This document shows positions 38,401 through 50,100 of a stretch of 64,000 bases of DNA, in pieces (the first letter of the stretch is position 1; every line of letters starts with the position of its first letter). The notes under the pieces were generated by a model, which saw only the letters and a program-made list of their open reading frames with translations, ran no database searches and was not told the DNA's origin. Both the position numbers and the translations under genes were made by a program. The stretch lies in NCBI GenBank assembly GCA_964007475.1, contig OZ023274.1:83304346-83368345 (forward strand). Direction: 5' to 3'. The stretch comes from Hybos culiciformis (lineage: Eukaryota > Arthropoda > Insecta > Diptera > Hybotidae).

Positions 38401-41400
38401 CAGATTTCTATAAGCGACATGCGTTGGAATGCTCTGGATATCAAATTGCTGTTGATTTATTTGTATTAAATCAACAATACGTTGATTTGGGCACTATATG
38501 TAAGCAAATTTGAGACTTTTTGTTATTTATGCAAATCATAAGAATTAAAGAGCGATAAGTTAATACTGAATCTCGCAATTAGATAATTTTTGGATACAAA
38601 GACAATAATTTTGAAATACTTAATAGTGGTACAAAACAAGAAAAATAAAATGAAAATTTGGGTTAATCTTAAATGAAACGGATTTTTCTTCAAATCAATG
38701 TTAGATAGTATTTATAATCTCACCTTCCAATCTAATATAACAACCACAGTATTTGCATCGTATCTGCTCGTTCTTTTCTTAAATTAAGCTTTAAGATTAA
38801 ATCTAGCTCTAGTCTTAAAATTTTTTCACATTTAGTTTTATTACATTCGTAATTTTGAATTTTTAGCTGGTATTGCAAAACATAGCGGAGGTAGCATTTA
38901 CCATTTTCCATTGTATCAAAAAACTAAACCTCATCATGTTGATGATTTTAAACAATGTTTGAAACGATATTTGTCACGAAAAATTGGATTTGAAGCAGTT
39001 ATGAGAATTCGGTGTACACGAGGACTTCAGGTACATACATTCCACGGAAATTTCTTCGTAAGATCAACAGATTTACTATCGTTGCCAAATGTTAATCCAG
39101 ATGCAGGTTATGGAATGCAGGTAATACACATACTTTTAATTGTTTTTTGCCATACCTTTTTTTTATAAGTAATTAACGAAAATAAATTTTATTTTCTAAA
39201 ATCATTTCTATAATTTTCCTATTTGTGGATCCATAAGATAACTGTAGCTTTTGGATTACTTATCTATATTGATTCTATTTTTTTTTTCAGATATCGTATG
39301 ATGAAAGTATAACTGACGTTAAGACAGTATGTTTCCAGGCAGCTTTATTATATACCAATAGTGAAGGGGAAAGAAGGATTCGAGTTCACACTTTATGTTT
39401 GCCAGTTACAACAAATTTAAATGAAGTTATGCATTCAGCTGATTCACAAGCAATTATTGGGTTATTATCAAAAATGGCAGTTGATCGATCTCTTAGTTCT
39501 AATTTATCTGATGCCCGTGAAGCATTCATTAATGCAACAATAGATATATTGAGTGCATTTAAAATTGCACAAAATTTACCAAGCGGTCAAACAGGGCAAC
39601 TAATGGCACCCAAAAATTTAGCTTTATTACCGCTATATATTTTAGCATTACTAAAACACGTAAGCCATTATATTTATTTAATAAGATATTTTTTTTGGGA
39701 ATTTTTTTGTGTTTTCATGCACAGGAAATTTAGTTTAAATAGTTCTTAACAAAACTATTTTTAAAATCACTTTATTTTTAATTATTTACTTAAAATATTT
39801 GATTTGAATATTTCTATTAAAATTTTTTTTTTTAAAATTAGTTAGTCTCAAAACACACCAAACGTAGGTACTGGTTCGTCAAAAATATTAAAAGTTTTAA
39901 TCCATTTTTTTTAATAGACCGCGTTTCGAGTTGGAACAAGCACAAGACTTGATGATCGTATCGCAGCGATGGATGCAATGAAGACTTTACCTTTAGATCA
40001 GTTAATGAAATATATTTATCCAGAATTTTATGTAATTGACTGTTTATTTCAAAATATACCAGAAAATGAAGATGAGGAAAATCTACCAGATCCACCCTGT
40101 TTACAATTATCTGCTGAATAGTAAGATTATTTAAAAAAAAAAGTGTTAATTGTAATTTAACATATTGTTTTTCGTAGTTTGGATTCAAGATCAATATTTT
40201 TAATTGATTCAGGAAGATTAATCATTATCTACGTGGGATTAAATGTGCCACAGAAAACATTAGAAAAAGCATTAAGTAAAAAATTTTACAACGTTACTCT
40301 CGTTAGATGAAATAAAATTTTAATAAGAAATTAATGTCAATTATATTTAAAAAAAACAAAAAAACCACTTGTTGATCAAGATAGTAAAATAGTTTAATAT
40401 TTGCATTACACAAAATTGATTCATTACGTTGCAATGCAATTAAAACGTTAAAATGCTGAGAAACATTTGAAAGCTATCTCGTGACATTATCTAAAAATGT
40501 TTTTAAAGTTTTGTTATGGAAAAATATACGGAAAATTTGTTTTTAACAAACTGCGTAGAAAAAATAATTCATTATTATTTTGCGCAATTCAGATTAAAGT
40601 GGAAATATGTCTAATAATAATACTTAAATTTCGTTTCTCTAACGAGTTTTGAAGTTTTGATTATACAAAACAAACTAAGATGAATACTAAACTATTTTTT
40701 TTTATTTTATAGATATTAGCTCAACTGCAGAACTACCCGATGTATGTTTCGGTTTACCAATAACTCATACTCCAGAAAATGAAGCTTTACAAAGTTTTAT
40801 AAATCATTTAAATGAAGATAAGCCGTATTTGCCTCCAATTCAGATTATTAGGTGATTCTTGATTGATTCTTAAATTTCTTTTATAAAAATCAACTACGGA
40901 TTATACCAATGAATTCATTTCCTGTTATTGTGTATTTTATTAAAGCCCGAGTGTCGTTAAAACAGAACTTAGCAACAGAACAGAATCAGTGACAGAAAAA
41001 TTGATTCTGCTACTGAAATTCTGGCCAGAAATTCATGAGATTGCTGCTTTTCGTTATTTTTTACGAAATCAACAATTTTGTCCTCTTCGTCCTCACTGAA
41101 TTTAATTTTTTTTTTCCCATTTTCCGACAAAAATAACATAAAAAAAACGTAAATAAACAAAGACAAAAAAAAATTAAATTAAATTCAATTGACATTCTGA
41201 CAACAGAAACAGAAAATAACCTCGTTTGAGGTTATTCAAATTCTGTGGACAGAATGAATTTTTCTGTCGCTAAATTCTGTTGTAAAATTCTGTCGCAGAA
41301 TAAATTCTGTTCAAATGTATGGAATTCTGTTTCGACATCCCCGGCTTTACTGATAAAACAACACAGACAATACTGCAAATTCTCTTGTTCCTCCTCGCCA

Positions 41401-41640
41401 AACTATCTTTCACATATCAAACGTGTTGCGTTTTTTCGAAACTCAAATATTTTTTTTTATATAGAGTTGAGAATTAAATATTTTTTTTACCAAAGTTTGG
41501 AGAATCATTTTTTTATTTTCTGTTTTAGGGACACAAGCACTAGCAAAGGAACATTTATTGAAAAATTAGCAGATGATAGAAGTGAATCTAGTTTATCATA
41601 TTACGAATTCTTACAACATTTAAGGACTCAGGTTAAATAA
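35484..41640 (+). CDS. Sec24AB: Sec24 COPII cargo adaptor, A/B class (13 exons)
   Basis: Sec24 pairs with Sec23 in the inner COPII coat and selects cargo for ER-to-Golgi vesicles. Coding exons: 35484-36742, 36823-36925, 37007-37133, 37579-37688, 37763-37994, 38055-38212, 38274-38499, 38867-39120, 39291-39659, 39918-40120, 40178-40275, 40713-40851, 41529-41640. All phases agree and give 1129 aa. Residues 1-430 are low-complexity Pro/Gln/Asn, with five YPPSAA-like repeats near 295-340. The zinc finger follows with Cys467, Cys470, Cys488 and Cys491. Then come the trunk (about 533-770), beta-sandwich starting near RKIGFEAVMRIRCTRGL, helical domain and gelsolin-like domain. The ending SKGTFIEKLADDR...YYEFLQHL is typical of the A/B class. 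The last intron holds a MITE. The class assignment is from memory of family ends. Confidence 0.95.
40943..41347. mobile_element. MITE in the last Sec24 intron
   Basis: The left end AAGCCCGAGTGTCG and the inverse of the right end AAGCCGGGGATGTCG match imperfectly, with ACAGAA following in both. TA lies outside both ends (40941-40942 and 41348-41349), as in Tc1/mariner-type insertions. The interior repeats AATTCTGT/ACAGAATT several times. About 405 bp, with no coding capacity. The 131-codon ORF that runs from it into Sec24 exon 13 is an accident of the insertion. Confidence 0.65.
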
Positions 41641-44600
41641 TATTATTTAAGTTAAATTTAATTATAAAAATAATAAATATTATATGTTTCGTGAAAATAT
41701 TATATTAACAATAATTATATATTTATCATTATAATTTTAATAACGATATACATTACATACATAAATTATTATTATGAAATATAAAGGTATATAAATTTAT
41801 AATAACATATAACCGCACGATTAAAGAAAATTGTAAAAAAATAAATTTCAATAGAGTTCTATCTAAACTAGGTATGTATTTTAAAATAATGATTAAAATC
41901 AATTTTCAAAAGGTTCTCTGCAATTGTAAAAAAATAAAATCGAAATTACTATTTTTCCAGTTTTAACAAAATTGTATTTCTCTATGACAAAGTAATATAA
42001 AATACACTAAGAAAATAATTCAATATTCGTTATGTAGCTATCATTAAAAATGTTTATTTCTTCAATATTCCGACTAATACCTTTTGCATAAACAAAATTA
42101 TTTTAAACATAACATATTTTTCCTGCCCTTACATCTGAATACTTGATAAAATATAATTCTGCGGCAACATTGACTTTTTAGTTTTACATCTTCGGTTACA
42201 GCTAAGACTGCTAGCCTATTGAATTTTAATAATATGGAGAATCATTCAAATTATTCGATACAAAATTCAACCTGAATTAAAAAATTAATTCTGGGGTAAA
42301 TTAAACTCAATCAATAAATAAAGAATGTATTTTTTTATTAGTATAATCTGAAAGTTTGGTAATTATATAAATAACATGGCATATATTTTCAAAATTATTT
42401 AAAACTTAATGTTTTGTGTTTTTTTTAATATCGTTCCAATATTGGTCAGGCTTGAAAATTCGAAGGATTAGTAATAAAGTAATTTCTAATTGAATTGTTA
42501 TTTAAAATAAATAAGATTTTGATTTTGTAAAAAAAAATTAATTTTTTTTTTGTAATATTTCAGTTGAAAAATAATAATTTTAATATAAATAAATGCGTTT
42601 AATTTTAATCCATTCAATATTTTAATTACCATCAATCTACATAATGTTAAAGATTAGATTTTATTATATAACTCTAGATGCATTCAACATTTCTTTATAT
42701 TAAATTTAATTTCATTTAATTCGACAAATTCGGCTCGCATTAAATAGTTGCTTTTTTGCAATCACCATTCTAATTTAAACATAAAGAACGTAATTGGGTT
42801 CAAATAATTTCATATAAAAAGGTTAATTATGTATCCGAAAACTTTGAAATCGTCGTATACGCGTCGACAATATGCATGAAACAAAATGTTTTTATAATAA
42901 ACAAACTGACAAATAATATAGGCCCAGTTCTCAAAATCAAGCTTAATAAAGACAGAAAAAAAATTGTTTGGAACAAAAAAAAAGTACTACTTATTTTTTT
43001 GTAGGTATTTAATTGGTTTAATTAAATCAAAAATTGTTAAATTGTGGTTTAATTTTTATTATACATTATATGTATATTTTTCATAATTATTTCTTTAGCG
43101 TTGATGATGTAAAAAATTATATAAAGAAATTTGAAGTAAAAATTTAATAAATTCTAAATATGCTTTGTATTTTTCTTTTTACAAAAAGAATCGTTATTTA
43201 GCGGGCGTTAAGTCGAAGATTTGACGATCACTTTTCTAAAATATGGCATTTTTCGCACAATAAACGAAAAATGTGAAAAAAATGAACATTGTGATTGTAA
43301 AAATACATTTATATAATAAAATAAATATAAATTTATAGTTTATACTCAATTAATTGCGACGACGATGTAATCGTCGTTATAAAAAAATGGGTATTATTAA
43401 ATTTTAATTTACAAATGATTTATGCTAATTCAATTGTAAATATTAAGAAAAAAAAATTAGATTTAGTAAAAGTTTTTTGGAGTAAAAATTTTCTTCTTGG
43501 AATATTTGTAAATTGTATATAATAAAAATTTCAAAAATAAATTTCAATTGGTAAAAAACATAATCTCATATCTTTTTATTTTGTTAGTAATAATAATTAT
43601 ATTATTTATTATTACATTATTATTTATAATCCTATATATGCATTATAGGCTTTCTTTACACGCATCTTTGAAATTGATTTAATTATGTTCACCAAATTCT
43701 CTTTATTACGTTGATACATTGAATTTCGTTTTGATGGAAGTTTTTCAATTCATTTTTTTTTTTAAGTATTTTCCTACTTAACACCAAAATGGGTAGACGA
43801 GTAAAGCGAAAAACTAACAAAAAAAAAAACAACAATGCATTATAGTTTTTTAAGCGATATATTTTAGTTTATATTTCTTATTTTCTTATTTTATCATAAT
43901 AAAAATTACATAATATATAAAAACAAACGACTATACGGTTTTCCTTTAACTATTTCTAAAAAAATAATTTTTTATGTAAAAAAAGTTTAAATAAAATTAT
44001 TTACAATAAAAAGCTTATGCTCCACAAAAGCATTTTTGCGTTTTAATATTTTTCTATTATTCAAAATAAATAGATTAAAATATTTAATGAAATCAATGCA
44101 ATCACAGAGCATAAAAAATATTGACAATTGTGCGATTTTATTTATAATCATAAAATTACTAAATGAATCATGGTCTCTTATTGGAATATTTCATTTTTAA
44201 AGTATACGTAGCAATTAAAAACTTATTATTCAAAATTTTAAATGAATGGATAAGACATATACTGGAAATTCTATTCAATCGTTCTGTAGAGATGAATTTT
44301 ATAAAATTCCGTTTATTTTTAAATGTATTGTTTTTTTTTTAGACGCGTCCTCGGATTTGTTATAAATACATCTTAATTTGATTTGATATGTATATAAGAA
44401 TGTTACATCGGTGATATAATATTTTAAGGAACAAATTGAAGAAAATCAAACAAAATTTATATTGATTTTTTTTTGTTTGAACAAACTAATTTGTTTTCTA
44501 TTTTAGATATTATTCTTCAATAAGATTAATTCTGAGTGTACTATTACCATAAATAGTAACATTTATTTAATAAGTAAATTTAATTTTATTCCGCTCCATG

Positions 44601-47148
44601 ACAAAAAATTATTGCTTTTAAGAGATTTAGAAGGCTAATTTAATTGATAACACCATGATCCTTTTGAATTGTCATAATTTACATTTTTACAACAAATTTT
44701 ATTTATATTTTATAAATCTTAAGTCATATTTTACATTATCAGTAACATTTTTATATTCTGGACCAATAATATATTACATTATTTATTTCAATAACATTAT
44801 AATATATAATTTAATACAGTCTTTTTAATAATTTTATTTTTAAAATGCATTTGCAGCAAAAAAAAAAATTTCAAGATAATTTAATTTATTAAGATAATTT
44901 AATTTATTAAGATATTTACAAAAAAAATTTTTCAACTAAGTACTATTAACTTTAGAGGAAAACAAGATTTGTTCTTCTCAAGTTTTTATTATTATCATTC
45001 AAAAAAATTTTATAAATTGACAATAAAAAGTTTTTGCCTATTTTTGAAAATTTTAACAATATAATTTTTTTCGAATAGCGAGCTTGTAAATTGTCAATTG
45101 GTATATAATTTTATGACATTGTGTACTCGTACATTGTTTTTCAATTCGATATTGTTTTATTTATTCATTAATAAGATCAAAACCATTAAAAGTATTTTAT
45201 ATGTACTTTTTTAGACTCTATACCAAATTTTGATAAATAATGCCACTTCTAAATGTGTATTATGTTGCTTATTAAAATAAAAAGTGAAGTACCCCGCCAA
45301 GACTTTTCAAGGATACAATCTTTTTTTGTGAAAAATTGTGAAAGCAATCGATTTTTTTACTTGATCTTGAAAATTTTAACTTAGAATTTTTATTTAATAT
45401 AAATATAAATTTTAACATTATCATTATTACGATTATTTTATTTACCCGGAATAGGAAACAACTTGTATGTAGGACACAATTATTTTTGACGTAAATACTG
45501 AGTAATCTTATTTTTTTTTTAAATTTAATAAGCATTTTGTAATATTTTTAAATTGGAATTTTCTTTTCAGTAAGCATTTCATTTAATACATTAATTTTGT
45601 TCAATTTCCTATTAATATACCTGATTATTTGAAATTTTTTTTTAAAAGTTGATTGTGTGTGTGCAATTGCTAGCTGGGATAAATAAAATAACCTTTGCGC
45701 TGTATTTAATTACAAATTATTTAAACTTATTAAGTTGCTGTAATTCTAATAATAAAGATTCGAAATTAATAACACAAGAAAATTAAATTTTAAAAATTAA
45801 AGTCGGTTTAAGTAAGAAATTTGAATAAATGAATATTTATGATAATCTTTGTTAAAAATATTGAAATAACTATTATTTTTTACAAAATAAAAATCCTTTT
45901 TTAATAAATTATTCCCAATAAATATTCCTTTTTAAAATGTTGAATATTCATTTGAAGAAAAAAAAAATTAGAGAGCGAGTCCAAAAAAAGATTATAAACT
46001 TTAAAAAAATTTAAAAGTACTTGGTTTTGTCGGCGGGGATACTATAAAAGCAATAATGCTTTTGTCCTTTATACCTAAAGTAACAAAGGAATTACAATAA
46101 ATTCAAACAAAATTGTAAATTTTGAAATTTATTGTTAATGAAGTTGTAAATTGTAATTTAAATTATTATTTATTATTAATCTTAATACTCCGAGAACGAG
46201 ATATTTATATTAGTTTCTAAAGATTTCTTAAAACTAATTTAAAACAAAAAATAAATTAAAAGTATAATAATTCACTAGCATTCAAGTAGATATGGTAATT
46301 TTAAGGAACATTGGCTGAATTTCCTGAAAACAAAAAATATTAAAATTAAAACACAATTTTTTAATATCAATTCACATTCACAATAAGAAAGACATTAGTT
46401 GGAAAGACAAGAACGACAAAAAAAAAAACAAATAAGTATTACTTTAAATTAATTTTCACCAAGATCAAAAATAATTCATAAAAAAAAATTAAGATTGAAT
46501 GAAATTAGTTTGGTAATTTGTTAGAAAAAAACAACATGAAATAAATACATTGTTCATAACAATTTTGATAAATAATCTGCAAAATTCACCATATGTAGAA
46601 ATGATGTTTTCTTTTTATAAAAAATTGTCTTAAGTTTGTTTTATCTACTTTATATTATATAGATTATGTAACAAGAATTATTTGGTAGTAATTTTTTTAA
46701 ATTTATAATAATTACAATGTTAATAAAAAGAAATATTAATTTCTGCAAAAAGAAGTACCTATTGTTTATTTAATATGATTGCAAGTTAATGTGAAAATAG
46801 TCAATCTTGAAGTTATCAAAATTTATTTTCCGATTATTGCATTCAGATTATTTTACACCTATAGGTTTAAATTTAAATTCCAATGAGCACAGTATTAAGA
46901 ACAAAATGTATTAATAACACAAAATAGATTTGTTTTTAGTTTAAGAAACATGCCATTAATACATACAAAAAGATGAATATTTAAAAAGAAAGAACAGGAA
47001 ATAGATAAAAACAAAAGCTAGGTAGGTATCACAAAACATAACAAACATGTTTTAAAAAGGAATTTGTAAAAACTTACTGAATGATACTAATTAATTATTG
47101 ACAGTATTGTGTGTACAAGTGTTTAATTGTTTTATTATAATTTTAATA
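41641..47148. other. Sec24 3' flank and gene-free A/T-rich DNA
   Basis: An AATAAA at 41672-41677 may be the Sec24 polyadenylation signal. The rest is A/T-rich, with no supportable exon or transposon ends. Sec24 and spinster converge on this stretch, so it holds both 3' ends. Confidence 0.55.
47131..47136 (-). terminator. Possible polyadenylation signal of spinster
   Basis: AATAAA on the minus strand only about 13 bp after the spinster stop codon. That would give a very short 3' UTR, so a later signal may be the one used. Confidence 0.3.
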
Positions 47149-50100
47149 CTACACTCGAGGATTTAATGTTAGGTCAATAGAATCTACAGAAGTAGTTGAA
47201 TCTTCGTTATCATTATTATAGTCTAATTTTAAAAATTATGTGAATATTTAATTTAAAATATTTGAAATTATATGCCGGTTGATCCTAATTTATCAAATTC
47301 GAAATGGTTGTTATATTTCTATGTCACTGTTTGAAATAAAATAAACTTAACATCACCATATTGAATCGTATATTAGATTATCAAACTCAACGTTATTTTG
47401 CAAAACTTAATAGTGAATTAACTATCAGAATCAACCAACCGATAATAGTAAATATAATTTTAATTACCTGTAGTTGATTGAGAAGCTCTAGTTTTATCCC
47501 GTACTATATAAATTGCTGTGACTAAGAAGAAAATACCTCCAAGTATTTCAACAAAACTCGTTGAAAAAAGTGCATATTGCAGGGCTTGAAATTGAGTTTC
47601 AATTGTATCCTAAAAAACAAATTTTTTTTTTTTAATATATTTTATTCAAAATACTTAAAATCTTAAATTCTTCCTTACATCTTCTGTATAATCTTTGTTT
47701 TCGTCTATCACCTTTAAGGTTTCTGTTGCATTACTTATTACTTCTGTTGAATTTTTTAAGGTAAGAGATAAAGTTTCTATACCAAATGTAGCTGCTCCTG
47801 TAATTGTTTCAGCAGATTTTCTCAAAATTTTTTTGACTGCTTCAGATATCTTAAAATTTATAAAAATAAAAATTTCAACTAATTTTTCAGTTATTATTAT
47901 CAAAATTTTAACTTACAACTCCAACCAAATAAGGACTTCCAGCATCACCTAATGCATGTGATATTAAAATTTGGAAAGCTTCAGCTGTGGATCTTCTTGT
48001 AGGCACAACAACGTACTACAAATTTCATTAAAAGAGAAAAAAAAAATGTATATAATGTAACAATTATATTTGAATTTTTAAAAATAAAGATATAGCAGAA
48101 AAAAAAATTATCTCCGTTACAAAAGCTCTAATAGATGGTGCTATTTTTATCAAAAATTTTTCGAAAATATAACTAGTTGTGTTATTATCACAATATGAAA
48201 AAAGCTCTTAATGTTATAAACATAAATATCACGAAAGCTTGTATTTTCGATAATATATCATTAAAAAGACTGTTATTAAAAAATAAAATACTTAAAAATT
48301 AAAAAAAAAAGCATTAAAAATAATAAAGGAATTATATAAAATTTTATATAGTGAATCAGCTTTGAATAAAAATTAGACAATCATTGAATATAATATATTT
48401 TAGCATTATTATTGAAAATTTTAAAGAAAATTTGTAAAAAAAAAATTATTATAGGTGTTAAATTTTTAGAAAATGTTGGTAGAAGGAAATGTTTTTAAAA
48501 TCAATTTTTGATATCCACAAAAAATTTGTTAAAATTTATTTACAAAATAATTTTATTTCATATTAAAATATTATTGCAGCATTGTATAATATTGATTGAT
48601 TGAACAAAATTCGATAATTAAGCAAAATAATAATGTTGCTATTATTATACCACAGAGAAATAATATATTATACACAGTGGAATAATTTCACACAACTTAT
48701 TTAATAGCTGGTGGGGATTAGCTCCATTTCATAGTATTGCATAGATTTTGTTTCAAATTACGTTTACCAAATACTACCAAATGGAGTTGAAGTAAAGCTG
48801 ATTTTTTTTCATACTGAAAAAGTTATTTTAAATTACCCTTCTGCGTATATTATATTTCTCTATGATTATACCAAAGAGTATGTATATAATAGATGCATCA
48901 GTCCCTTAAAAAAAATTCGAAAAAATAAAATGAAACAAAAAATTTTAAATTAAAGCCCCATGAGCCTATATTTATTTTTTTTTTCGGAATTTCGTTTTCA
49001 TAAAAGCTTTTAAAACTTTAAAAATTATAGATGTTGTTATTTTTAAAGTTTTAAAAGATTTGTGAAAGCCAAATTCTCAAAAGATATAAATTTAAGGAGT
49101 TGTGATTTAAGACTTTTTCTTTAATTTTTTTAAATTTGTATTTGCTTTATGGTACTGAAACCTCTTTGATATATAAACTCTTTGATTATCCCTACTGTAT
49201 ATAAACTATGTCTAAATGTTAAATCTTGAAACATTGATATTTTTCAAAATGACAAATATATTTTATTAGAATTTTATTACAAAAAATTACAAAAACAAAT
49301 TTGTGTGGACGCCTTACAGATCTTCGGAATATCAATATTTTCAAAATTTAACATTTACTAAATTTATATATATGTATACGTGGTATGTATAATCTATAGT
49401 GACATTGCTATTAGCTTTGTTTCATGTGATATACAATTTCGCTTATAATAGGACACCCTATTTTAAAAATTTAAACAATTAAGTCTGTCTGAACGCAATT
49501 AACATTTTCGAATAACCACCACCATAATAATTATTCCTAAATTCTTTTTTTTTTTAGTATGTAGTGTGCCGATGAAAATTTGGAGAAGAGCTTTTGTAAT
49601 GAATAGAAAACAATAATAATAAATAAATAATTGAAAGATAAACATTAAACTTATGTAAAGAAAAAAAAAACATCAAATTAGAACATTAATTATGTATGTA
49701 TAAAAATAAAAATAAATGAAAAGAAACCAAGATAAATGTGACACAATAAGAATAATTTACTTCACTTTTTTTTTTTGTAGTAATTCCAAAATCTTACCAA
49801 AAGTATATCAGCAACGATTGACCAATTTAGATTTAAAGCTAATTCACCAAAGAAAATTAATAAATAACAAGCAATTGTATCTTTCGACACAATAATCATT
49901 GAGCCAGCTAATAATGGCACCGAAAGCAATAAACCAGCTGCACATATCAAAGGATCAACGGTTGGAAATTTCTTTTTTAAGAGTTGCGATAAATAAGCAC
50001 CAAGTGGTACGCCTATTAATCCAGCTACCATTGTTATAACACCAAAATTAAATGAAACTCTATAAAAATAAAACAGTTTTATAAAAGAAAAATTTTAAAA

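Noticed and set aside
41245..41640. 131-codon ORF ending with the Sec24 C-terminus
   Set aside because: Its first two thirds are MITE and intron sequence; the splice acceptor at 41528 and the family ending show that only 41529-41640 is coding.
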